Shown: positions 23,968 through 30,388 of the stretch, piece by piece
Layout: each line of letters starts with the position of its first letter
How positions within the stretch are numbered: the first letter of the stretch is position 1
Origin: DTU063 sp001512695
GTDB taxonomy: Bacteria; Bacillota; Thermosediminibacteria; Thermosediminibacterales; Tepidanaerobacteraceae
Reading direction: 5' to 3'
Assembly: GCA_049658265.1 (NCBI GenBank)
Contig: JBASOM010000019.1
Location: forward strand, 1 to 30,388
Length of the DNA stretch: 30,388 nucleotides
Translations under genes and position numbers: made by a program
The notes under the pieces: model-generated
Told to the model about the DNA's origin: nothing
Database searches by the model: none
What the model saw: only the letters and a program-made list of their open reading frames with translations

Positions 23968-24629
23968 CTTCCACCTCCGTCCTGATTTCGGAGATTAAGA
24001 TTCCTCGGGTATGCTTGCCGGGAATAGTCCTTCGGTTCGTGAATTTCAGTCAATTTGTCCAGTTGGCCTAATTCTTTCAACTTATTATATATTAAGATCC
24101 ATGCACAGTCATTTTCAGGATTAACTTCACATTTCCCGTCTTTAGCACCGCCGCAAGGACCGTTCAGCAGGGATTTGGCACATCTGGTTACCGGACATAT
24201 TCCACCGGTCACCCCCAAAACACAATCTCCGCAGGTCCTGCATGCCTCGCTGTACAGCCCGACCCTTTCCACTTCCCCCACAAACAGGGTATTGTTACCG
24301 GGATAGACCGGGATATTTACAAGTTTTGCAATGGTCTGGGTGCCGTCACCGCAGGCAAAAGACAAAACCGCATCCGCTTCCTCCAATGCATTCTTTATCT
24401 TTTTCAAGTCTCTTCGAACCAGGAGGTAATTGCAACTGGTTTCCGGCACTATGTAAGTTAAAATCTTTTTGTCTATGCCCTCTAATTCTTCTTTCATTTC
24501 CATAAGCTCTTTTTCGCCACCGCTCATGCATGCAGTAGCGCATTGACCGCAACCGACAAGTACAAGCTTTTCACAGCCCCTGAGCAGCTCTTCAATCTCT
24601 TCAAAGGGCTTATGCTGGGAAATAATCAA
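23964..24629 (-). CDS. metV: Methylene-THF reductase partner MetV
   Basis: A 221-residue cysteine-rich protein of the MetV family (MTHFR C-terminal domain). Cysteine clusters occur near the start (VGCGQCATAC), mid-protein (ETSCNY, FACGDG), and strongly near residues 132-175 (ACRTCGDC, GGICPVTRCAK, NGPCGG, DCAW). These are expected to hold Fe-S clusters and/or zinc passing electrons to MetF. Its overlap with metF indicates coupled synthesis of a complex. Acetogens add RnfC2 or HdrABC-MvhD subunits to this pair; none is encoded beside it here. Confidence 0.93.
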   Translation of the reverse strand: MIISQHKPFEEIEELLRGCEKLVLVGCGQCATACMSGGEKELMEMKEELEGIDKKILTYIVPETSCNYLLVRRDLKKIKNALEEADAVLSFACGDGTQTIAKLVNIPVYPGNNTLFVGEVERVGLYSEACRTCGDCVLGVTGGICPVTRCAKSLLNGPCGGAKDGKCEVNPENDCAWILIYNKLKELGQLDKLTEIHEPKDYSRQAYPRNLNLRNQDGGGR

Positions 24630-24651
24630 GGCTTGTTCCCTCCTTTAGCCT

Positions 24652-25506
24652 TTATAAAGCTTGCTGCATCTTACATGCTTTAACCACGTGCTTTGCCAAA
24701 ACCGAAGTTGTGACCGAACCCACTCCTCCGGGAACCGGAGTAATCATGGAAGCCTTATCCACACAATCATCGGTGTCCACATCGCCGCACAACTTTCCAT
24801 CTTCGTCTACATTAATGCCTACATCAATGACAACTGCCCCTTCTCTAATGTAGCTGGAGTCGATCATTTTCGCCCTTCCTATGCCCACTACCAGCAGTTC
24901 CGCGCCCGATGCAACCTTAGGCAGGTCTTTTGTCCTGGAATGGCATATGGTCACCGTGGCATGTTCTTTTAAAAGCAGCATGGCCGCCGGTTTTCCCACT
25001 ATCATCGATCTTCCGATGACTACGGCGTTTTTGCCCTTCAAGGGAATTTCATAATGCTTTAATATTTCCATCACTGCAGAAGGAGTGCATGGTGGAAAGC
25101 CAGTTTCGTCACCTTCAAAGACTTTGGCCACATTTACCGGGCTAAAGCAGTCCACATCTTTTTCCGGTGCAATCACATTTTTGATTACACTCTCATCAAG
25201 CTGGTCCGGCAATGGCCTTAAAATCAGGATTCCATGGACGGATTTGTCATCGTTGATACTTTTCAATTCCTTTATAAATTCGTCTTTACTGATGTCTTTA
25301 GACAGGACCCTAACATCCGTCTCTATATTTACGCTTACCATTGTCTTAATGGCCCCGCGTTCGTATGCCATGTCGCCGGGGTCATCTCCCACCCTGATAA
25401 TGGCAAGCTTTGGAGTAATACCCTTTTCCTTGAGCTCAGCAACTTCTTTCTTTAGTTTTTCCTTAATTTTATCCGCCACCGGCTTACCTTTGATCAATAT
25501 TCCCAT
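24652..25506 (-). CDS. folD: Methylene-THF dehydrogenase FolD, cyclohydrolase site lost
   Basis: A 284-residue NAD(P)-dependent enzyme for methylene-THF to methenyl-THF. The FolD frame is clear: VGDDP (39-43), PEKDVDCFSPVN with Asp119, CTPSAVMEIL, the nucleotide loop VVIGRSMIVGKPAA, and the signature ITPVPGGVGSVTTSVL. Two residues that bifunctional FolD needs for the cyclohydrolase step are missing. The Lys four residues after Tyr48 is Ala52, and the Gln of the VQLPLP motif is Leu96 (motif reads ILRPLP). Most likely it is a dehydrogenase only, with the cyclohydrolase step done by the fchA product encoded just upstream. The start ATG 25506 has GGAGG 7 nt before it. Confidence 0.93.
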   Translation of the reverse strand: MGILIKGKPVADKIKEKLKKEVAELKEKGITPKLAIIRVGDDPGDMAYERGAIKTMVSVNIETDVRVLSKDISKDEFIKELKSINDDKSVHGILILRPLPDQLDESVIKNVIAPEKDVDCFSPVNVAKVFEGDETGFPPCTPSAVMEILKHYEIPLKGKNAVVIGRSMIVGKPAAMLLLKEHATVTICHSRTKDLPKVASGAELLVVGIGRAKMIDSSYIREGAVVIDVGINVDEDGKLCGDVDTDDCVDKASMITPVPGGVGSVTTSVLAKHVVKACKMQQAL

Positions 25507-25546
25507 TGAAATCCTCCCTTATTTCAATTTCTAGCAAGCTAAAGAC

Positions 25547-25684
25547 CCGGGGACGGCAGGAAGACAAGGGGACTTTTTGGCTTGCCATTCTGCATGCGAC
25601 AAGCTGCCTTACAAACCTGGCAAACGAAACGTCCCCCTGTCAGGTCCCCCTGGCAAGCGAAACGTCCCCCTGTCAGGTCCCCTG
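25547..25684. repeat. GTCCCC tandem and inverted repeat cluster
   Basis: Two tandem copies of a 33-nt unit (25616-25648 and 25649-25680, core CGAAACGTCCCCCTGTC) differ by one substitution and one C at the end. An imperfect inverted copy lies at 25563-25586 (GACAAGGGGACTTTTTGGC) and a further GGGGAC at 25553-25558, so the transcript could fold into a long hairpin. It fills the gap between fchA and folD inside the operon. Confidence 0.8.
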
Positions 25685-25688
25685 AAGC

Positions 25689-26321
25689 TTATTTGTTTAA
25701 AATGCCTTCCACTTGCTCGTATACTTTGTCAGCAAGCATTGCACCTTGTCTTACCAGGTTCTCGGTTTCTTCCCTGACCTTATTTACATAATCCTGGTCT
25801 TTGATTGAGTTGATATTTATTACGATATTTAGCCAACCACTGATTATGGCAGCTCTTAGGCACTGAACTCCAACACCCACATCGCTTATGGCAAGTCTCG
25901 AACCTTTGTCTACCAATTCAGCATGTAACTTGATCGCCTCATAACATGCCTTTACGATTTTTACGGGCACTTCGCAGGCCTGTTTTAGAGCCTTTTCCAG
26001 AGTTTCCTCTTTTAATCGCCGCTCTTCTTCCGTATCTTTTGGCATGCCGTAGGCTTTTGAAAGGGGGAGAAAGTTTTCTGCGTCCTCATCGATCATCTTC
26101 ATCAGGTCATCTTGCAACTCTGCAGCTCTTTTTAAGATTCTCTGTATGTCATCTTCAAATTGGGCGTACTTCTTTTTCCCGGTTGTCAGGTTACATACCA
26201 TGCTGGCCAGTGCCGTGCCTATGGCCCCTACCAGGGCGGACACTCCGCCGCCGCCAGGCACCGGGCTTTTTGACGCTAATCTGTCCACAAATTCGTTACA
26301 GGACATATCTGCAAACTTCAC
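25689..26321 (-). CDS. fchA: Methenyl-THF cyclohydrolase FchA
   Basis: A 210-residue helical protein of the formiminotransferase-cyclodeaminase family. It has the family signature SPVPGGGGVSALVGAIGTALASMV at positions 18-41, and conserved acidic and lysine positions in MIDEDAENF. In acetogens and purine fermenters this protein hydrolyses methenyl-THF to formyl-THF (or deaminates formimino-THF). The GTG at 26321 is taken as start because GAGGAGAG lies 7 nt upstream. Between fhs and folD, it supplies the cyclohydrolase activity that the FolD here appears to lack. Confidence 0.92.
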   Translation of the reverse strand: MKFADMSCNEFVDRLASKSPVPGGGGVSALVGAIGTALASMVCNLTTGKKKYAQFEDDIQRILKRAAELQDDLMKMIDEDAENFLPLSKAYGMPKDTEEERRLKEETLEKALKQACEVPVKIVKACYEAIKLHAELVDKGSRLAISDVGVGVQCLRAAIISGWLNIVININSIKDQDYVNKVREETENLVRQGAMLADKVYEQVEGILNK

Positions 26322-26338
26322 TGTATCACTCTCCTCAA

Positions 26339-28021
26339 CTAGAACAGGCCGGAGATTACGCCTTTTTCATTCACGTCGATTTTTTCGGCAGCAGGCACCT
26401 TTGGTAGACCCGGCATCTTCATGATTTCGCCTGTGAGGGCAACTAAGAATCCTGCTCCCGCCGATATGGTGATATCCCTTACGGTGATGTTAAATCCTGT
26501 CGGCCGGCCTAATTTTTTGGGATCATCCGTCAGTGAATATTGGGTCTTTGCCATACAAATGGGCAGATTTCCGAATCCTAGTTTTTCAAAGTTGGCTATT
26601 TCTCTAAGCGCCTTATCCGTAAATACCACATCGTCGGCACCGTATATCTTCTGCGAAATTGCCCTTATCTTTTCTTTTATAGGCATATCTAAATCGTAAG
26701 CATAAGTCAGTTCTTGGCTGCCGTCGCTGTTTTCCGTGAGTCTAATTAATTCTTCTGCCAAGGCTATGCCGCCTTCACCGCCTTTGGCCCATACTTCGGA
26801 CAGTGCCACATTTACACCTAGCTCGTTGCACTTTTCTTCAATGAGTTTCAATTCGGCCTCTGTATCCTGGGGGAACCTGTTGATGGCAACTACGGCAGGC
26901 AACTTAAACACTTGCGTGATATTTTCAACATGCTTTAACAAATTGGGTATGCCTTTGGCCAGGGCATCCAGGTCTTCCTTGTCAAGCTCGGATTTAGGTA
27001 AACCGCCGTTGTACTTGAGGGCTCTTACCGTTGCCACGATGATTACCGCATCAGGCTTTAACCCCGCCAGCCTGCATTTGATGTCAATGAACTTTTCTGC
27101 ACCCAGGTCTGCTCCGAAGCCGGCCTCCGTTACCACGTAATCAGCCAACTGCATTGCCAATCTCGTAGCTATCACCGAATTACATCCGTGGGCAATATTG
27201 GCAAAAGGACCTCCATGGACAAAAGCTGGGGTTCCTTCAAGGGTTTGCACCAGGTTTGGCTTTAAGGCATCTTTGAGTAAAGCTGCCATAGCGCCTTGAG
27301 CCTTTAAGTCACCTGCTGTGACAGGGTTGCCTTCCCGGTCATAGGCGACGATGATCCTTGCGAGTCTTTCTTTCAAATCCATGATATCGTTGGCAAGGCA
27401 GAATATGGCCATGACTTCCGATGCAACCGTAATATCAAAGCCGTCTTCCCTGGGCACACCGTTGGTCCTTCCTCCAAGGCCGTCAACGACAAATCTCAGA
27501 TGCCTGTCATTTATATCAAGTGCCCTTCTCCAGACCACGCGCCTTGTGTCTATGTTTAATTCATTGCCTTGGAAAATGTGATTGTCCACCATTGCTGCCA
27601 GCAGGTTATTTGCAGCCGTTATGGCGTGAATATCCCCGGTAAAATGCAGGTTTATGTCTTCCATGGGCACAACCTGGGCATAACCGCCGCCGGCAGCACC
27701 GCCCTTAATACCAAACACCGGGCCCAGGGACGGCTCTCTTAAGGCTACCATGGTTTTTTTGCCTAAGCGGCTAAGGGCATCTGCAGCGCCGATAGTTGTA
27801 GTTGTCTTACCTTCACCAGCGGGAGTCGGTGTAATGGCAGTTGTTAAAATCAACTTGGCCTTTTTTTGCGGTTTTTCTTTCAGCAAATTGTAGTCAACTT
27901 TTGCCTTGTATTTGCCGTATAAGTCAATATCATCTTCGCTAAGACCCAGTTTCGCTGCAATTTCCCTGATGTCGGTAAGCTTCACCGATTGAGCAATTTC
28001 AATGTCAGATTTGAAGGTCAT
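26339..28021 (-). CDS. fhs: Formate-tetrahydrofolate ligase
   Basis: A 560-residue enzyme joining formate and THF with ATP, reversible in methyl-oxidising organisms, where it makes ATP. The P-loop TPTPAGEGKTTTTIG and the neighbouring KTMVALREPSLGPVFGIKGGAAGGG are unmistakable. AGGAGG at 28030-28035 is only 2 nt from ATG 28027 but 8 nt from ATG 28021, so 28021 is the better start. It is the second gene of the operon, after the methyl-THF:corrinoid methyltransferase. Confidence 0.97.
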   Translation of the reverse strand: MTFKSDIEIAQSVKLTDIREIAAKLGLSEDDIDLYGKYKAKVDYNLLKEKPQKKAKLILTTAITPTPAGEGKTTTTIGAADALSRLGKKTMVALREPSLGPVFGIKGGAAGGGYAQVVPMEDINLHFTGDIHAITAANNLLAAMVDNHIFQGNELNIDTRRVVWRRALDINDRHLRFVVDGLGGRTNGVPREDGFDITVASEVMAIFCLANDIMDLKERLARIIVAYDREGNPVTAGDLKAQGAMAALLKDALKPNLVQTLEGTPAFVHGGPFANIAHGCNSVIATRLAMQLADYVVTEAGFGADLGAEKFIDIKCRLAGLKPDAVIIVATVRALKYNGGLPKSELDKEDLDALAKGIPNLLKHVENITQVFKLPAVVAINRFPQDTEAELKLIEEKCNELGVNVALSEVWAKGGEGGIALAEELIRLTENSDGSQELTYAYDLDMPIKEKIRAISQKIYGADDVVFTDKALREIANFEKLGFGNLPICMAKTQYSLTDDPKKLGRPTGFNITVRDITISAGAGFLVALTGEIMKMPGLPKVPAAEKIDVNEKGVISGLF

Positions 28022-28089
28022 AATCATAGCCTCCTCATTATTAAATTATATATATTAAATATCATGGATTGACAGCGCCCGAGTTTCGG

Positions 28090-28899
28090 CTATTCTTTTT
28101 TTGGACCTATGTTCCCCTTGCGGTAAGCAGTAATAAACCTTCTGCAATGCCTGTCCTGACCCATCAACACTTGGGTCGCAAGCAGCGTTGCCAGCATTTC
28201 ACGATTGGTGGGATCCATAATGGCGGAGTCCATGCCAGCATACATGGCCAGGGTCAAAAAGCTTTGATTTATTATTCTCCTAAAGGGCATGCCGAAAGAA
28301 ATGTTGCTCAAACCTGAAGTGATATGAATTGTGGGATACATTTCTTTAATTTTCTTGGTAGCTTCAACGAATTTGAGCAAAGATTGGTTATCGGTGCTCA
28401 CGGCTATGACCAGGGGATCGATGTATATCCTGTCAGGAGTGATTCCGTATTTGGCAGCCTTTTCAACCATGATTTTGGTTATATCGATCCTTGTCTGCAC
28501 ATCTGAAGGGATTCCTCTACTATCACAGGTCAATGCAATTACCTGCCAATCGGTTCCCTGGATCAAAGGATAAATGATATCGCACTTATCCTCGGATTCT
28601 TCCGACACTGAGTTTATTATGCCCGGCTGTTTGGCGTACTTGAAAACTGCCTCAATAGTTCTTGGATTGGGACTGTCGATACACAAAGGCTTATCCACTG
28701 CATCCTGAACTATGTCCATTAGCCATTTCAAAGTCTCGACTTCGATTTCCGGTGTAGTGCCTGCACATACGTCAATGTAATCTGCACCGGCTTCTACCTG
28801 CCTGACAGCAAGGTCTGCAATAAATTGCTCATTTTTTTCTTTAATAGCCTTTTCGACGCTGGGAATGGTGCCGTTTATTTTTTCTCCAATGATAATCAT
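28090..28899 (-). CDS. Methyl-THF:corrinoid methyltransferase (AcsE/MtgA family)
   Basis: A 269-residue pterin-binding TIM barrel that moves a methyl group between a corrinoid protein and tetrahydrofolate. Family marks: IIIGEKINGTIPS at the start, CIDSPNPRTIEA, IINSVS, IYIDPLV, and SGLSNISFGMPFRRIINQSFL (positions about 192-212), which contains the catalytic Asn. The last block reads more like MtgA/MetH-type sequences than Moorella AcsE (SNVSQNCQNR). A role as the second methyltransferase of a demethylase system is therefore at least as likely as transfer to the CODH/ACS iron-sulfur protein, which is not encoded here. It is the first gene of the C1 operon, under its own promoter. Confidence 0.9.
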   Translation of the reverse strand: MIIIGEKINGTIPSVEKAIKEKNEQFIADLAVRQVEAGADYIDVCAGTTPEIEVETLKWLMDIVQDAVDKPLCIDSPNPRTIEAVFKYAKQPGIINSVSEESEDKCDIIYPLIQGTDWQVIALTCDSRGIPSDVQTRIDITKIMVEKAAKYGITPDRIYIDPLVIAVSTDNQSLLKFVEATKKIKEMYPTIHITSGLSNISFGMPFRRIINQSFLTLAMYAGMDSAIMDPTNREMLATLLATQVLMGQDRHCRRFITAYRKGNIGPKKE

Positions 28900-28979
28900 A
28901 TTTTCTATAACACCCCTATCCTTATAATTTTTTATGTAAGAATACCCAAGACTATTATATAATATTAAATATATTATGT

Positions 28980-28993
28980 ATATACATGTATAT
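28980..28993. promoter_or_regulatory. 14-nt palindrome, candidate operator
   Basis: The perfect palindrome ATATACATGTATAT overlaps the predicted transcription start of the C1 operon. Position and symmetry fit a repressor operator. The GntR/HutC regulator at 19601-20323 is the only local candidate; AT-rich TGTATATACA-like sites are known for some members of that family. Confidence 0.45.
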
Positions 28994-28996
28994 CTT

Positions 28997-29026
28997 ACTT
29001 TACCATTTTTTTCTGACCGTTGTCAA
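28997..29026 (-). promoter_or_regulatory. Promoter of the C1 operon
   Basis: Minus-strand consensus -35 TTGACA (29021-29026), an 18-nt spacer and extended -10 TGGTAAAGT (TAAAGT at 28997-29002). The start is near 28990, giving a leader of about 90 nt to the methyltransferase start at 28899. Confidence 0.65.
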
Positions 29027-29061
29027 TATAGCTAATTTAAATTATTTTGCTATTATTAGAG

Positions 29062-29091
29062 CAGGGCACAGAGTTTTTCATCTGTGCCCTG
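29062..29091. terminator. Strong hairpin after the MtvB-like gene
   Basis: A perfect 11-bp inverted repeat CAGGGCACAGA / TCTGTGCCCTG with an 8-nt loop, 9 nt after the stop codon. The minus-strand side lacks a T run, so it may be a processing or stabilising hairpin, or an imperfect terminator. Confidence 0.6.
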
Positions 29092-29099
29092 TAAGCGCA

Positions 29100-30320
29100 T
29101 TATCCGTATTTTTCCACGGCTTCGATTAATGCGGTTATATTTTCCAGCGGTGTATCCGATGGTGCAGCTGCAACTCCAGGTGCAAGTATGAATCCGCCGC
29201 CCGGTTTTACCTTTTCTAGTAAGTCTTTTACATATTTATCTATCTCTTCAGGAGTGCCGCTGGCAATTAAGGTAATCGGTATACCACCCATGACGCAGGT
29301 ATGGCCTTTCAATAGCTCTTTAGCCTTTACCACATCCGTCTTTTCGAAATATGCTATACCCCAGCCCTTTGGCAGTTCAAGGATGGTTTCCAGGTGTGCA
29401 TCATGGCGTCCTTCAAAGAATACTAATGATTTTACACCAACTTCATGAAGTGCGAGTATTACTTTCTTTAAGTACGGCCAATAAAATTCATTATAGAGTT
29501 TAGGCGATAAGTACTCGTTCAGGTGCAATGGAAACATGGCATATTTTGTTCCCATCTTTGTATAAGCTAATGCGTACTTTATCATCCATTCAGTTATGGC
29601 TTCCGTTGCCTTTTTAACTTTGTCCGGATATCTGCGGATATCCAGCACGACATTGCTGACTCCCCTTAAAAAGTCACCTATTATATCTAGTGGCGCATAT
29701 CCCCAACCCATGGGAAATGGAGGATATCCAAGTTCCGCATTCATCTTTCCAAATTCAGCCATAAACGCTCCGCTTCTCGCTATCTCCATTCCCAGCCTTA
29801 CCCAGGTAGCCATGGCTTGACGGGGAGTTTCCAGATTCCTGCATGCCCTGGGCAGTACTGTTTCGGCAATAAACTTTACGGGATCTTCGATTAACTGGTC
29901 ATATTCATCCGGTTCCATAAAGGTGCCGCCTATAAACTGAGCGGGTGCTGTTTTGTCGATTTCACGTCCGGGAAATCTGGTGTACTTGTCACCTAGAATA
30001 TCATGTATGGGCCCTGTTATGAATGTCATTAGGGGGGACAAATCATCGTACTCTGCAAAAGCCATGCAAAACACGCGTCCATCCAGGCCGGTTATTCCTG
30101 CCATACTGCTGTCAAAGGGAAAGTCCCTCATGAACTTTTCGCTGGCCTTTAAAGTTTTTTCTTCATCATAGCACATATCATAGTTAGTATAACCCGAATA
30201 TGCCGGGACTATGTCACCGCCAAATCCCCATACAGGTACCCTGTCGGGTTCCTCAAAATTTATGGCAGCCTCTATACGGGCAAGGCGTTCCTTGGCCAGT
30301 TCCTGTGCAGTCTTAGCCAT
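29100..30320 (-). CDS. MtvB-like substrate methyltransferase (uroporphyrinogen-decarboxylase fold)
   Basis: A 406-residue protein of the URO-D/MtaA superfamily. It opens with the family pattern RLARIEAAINFEEPDRVPV and ends in LLEKVKPGGGFILAPGVAA. At over 400 residues it is longer than heme-pathway uroporphyrinogen decarboxylase. Just upstream is a corrinoid protein, and downstream a methyl-THF methyltransferase, so it is most likely the first methyltransferase of an O-demethylase system such as MtvB. That enzyme moves the methyl of a methoxylated aromatic to the corrinoid cobalt. The methyl donor is not readable from sequence. AAAGGAG precedes the ATG and overlaps the stop region of the corrinoid gene. 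Confidence 0.82.
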   Translation of the reverse strand: MAKTAQELAKERLARIEAAINFEEPDRVPVWGFGGDIVPAYSGYTNYDMCYDEEKTLKASEKFMRDFPFDSSMAGITGLDGRVFCMAFAEYDDLSPLMTFITGPIHDILGDKYTRFPGREIDKTAPAQFIGGTFMEPDEYDQLIEDPVKFIAETVLPRACRNLETPRQAMATWVRLGMEIARSGAFMAEFGKMNAELGYPPFPMGWGYAPLDIIGDFLRGVSNVVLDIRRYPDKVKKATEAITEWMIKYALAYTKMGTKYAMFPLHLNEYLSPKLYNEFYWPYLKKVILALHEVGVKSLVFFEGRHDAHLETILELPKGWGIAYFEKTDVVKAKELLKGHTCVMGGIPITLIASGTPEEIDKYVKDLLEKVKPGGGFILAPGVAAAPSDTPLENITALIEAVEKYG

Positions 30321-30325
30321 CTATA

Positions 30326-30388
30326 TCACTCCTTTACCCCAACTAATTCTTTGCACAACCTTACTCCCTTAGCCGCGTCATCAGCCCA
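30326..30388 (-). CDS. Corrinoid protein, C-terminal end (partial)
   Basis: Twenty sense codons and a TGA enter from the right edge. The peptide (WADDAAKGVRLCKEL and five more residues) aligns with the C-terminus of the other corrinoid protein in the window (CTNDASIGVKFCKEWI). It is therefore the end of an MtbC/MtvC-type B12-binding methyl carrier. Its stop lies 5 nt before the ATG of the MtvB-like gene, so the two form one operon. Confidence 0.75.
   Translation of the reverse strand, partial: WADDAAKGVRLCKELVGVKE

Noticed and set aside
25616..25684. Tandem repeats as a possible CRISPR array
   Set aside because: Only two units, directly abutting without spacers, and no cas genes in the window.
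28090..28899. Naming the methyltransferase acsE
   Set aside because: Its catalytic block resembles MtgA/MetH-type sequences, and no CODH/ACS or corrinoid iron-sulfur protein gene is in the window.

Overview
The window looks like a chromosomal segment of an anaerobic, spore-forming Firmicute of the class Clostridia. Evidence: a Spo0F-like phosphorelay regulator with its own sigma-H-type promoter, a GerM-like protein, a SpmA/SpmB-like membrane pair, a diadenylate cyclase operon of Firmicute type, SLH surface protein, AGGAGG ribosome sites and TTGACA/TATAAT promoters. It also carries the acetogen-type folate C1 pathway (fhs, fchA, folD, metV, metF) with corrinoid methyltransferases. A relative of thermophilic or syntrophic acetogen-like Clostridia (for example Thermosediminibacterales) is my guess; the sequence alone does not fix the genus.

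Layout. 1-650: end of a GerMN-domain gene and a bidirectional terminator. 675-7354 (minus): a six-gene operon led by an FmdE-family protein, then a SAM methyltransferase and a family-5 solute-binding ABC importer. It has a strong promoter and a leader containing an intrinsic terminator, so it is probably attenuated. 7390-10887 (minus): cdaA-cdaR-glmM, the c-di-AMP and cell-wall precursor operon. 10892-11743 (minus): bactofilin-like membrane protein. 11984-14176 (plus): polysaccharide deacetylase, a pair of Gate-domain membrane proteins, and a MazG-like protein. 14177-15451 (minus): rho. 15746-17194 (minus): histidine kinase and spo0F. 17406-19487 (minus): SLH protein with six beta-type repeats.

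19561-30388 (all minus) is a C1 metabolism block. In order of transcription: end of a corrinoid protein, a MtvB-like (uroporphyrinogen-decarboxylase fold) methyltransferase, terminator-like hairpin, new promoter with a 14-nt palindrome, methyl-THF:corrinoid methyltransferase, fhs, fchA, folD, metV, metF, lpdA, gcvH, then a second promoter driving a second corrinoid protein and an overlapping GntR/UTRA regulator. Read together, methyl groups (probably from methoxylated aromatics) would enter via corrinoid protein onto tetrahydrofolate. They could then be oxidised to formate, or passed as methylene-THF to the glycine cleavage system working in reverse.

The order fhs-fchA-folD-metV-metF-lpdA-...-gcvH is that of classical Wood-Ljungdahl clusters, but the CODH/ACS genes that normally sit between lpdA and gcvH are absent here. 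The FolD has lost the lysine and glutamine needed for cyclohydrolase activity, which matches the dedicated cyclohydrolase FchA beside it. Small GGGGAC/GTCCCC palindromic repeats occur at three intergenic sites.
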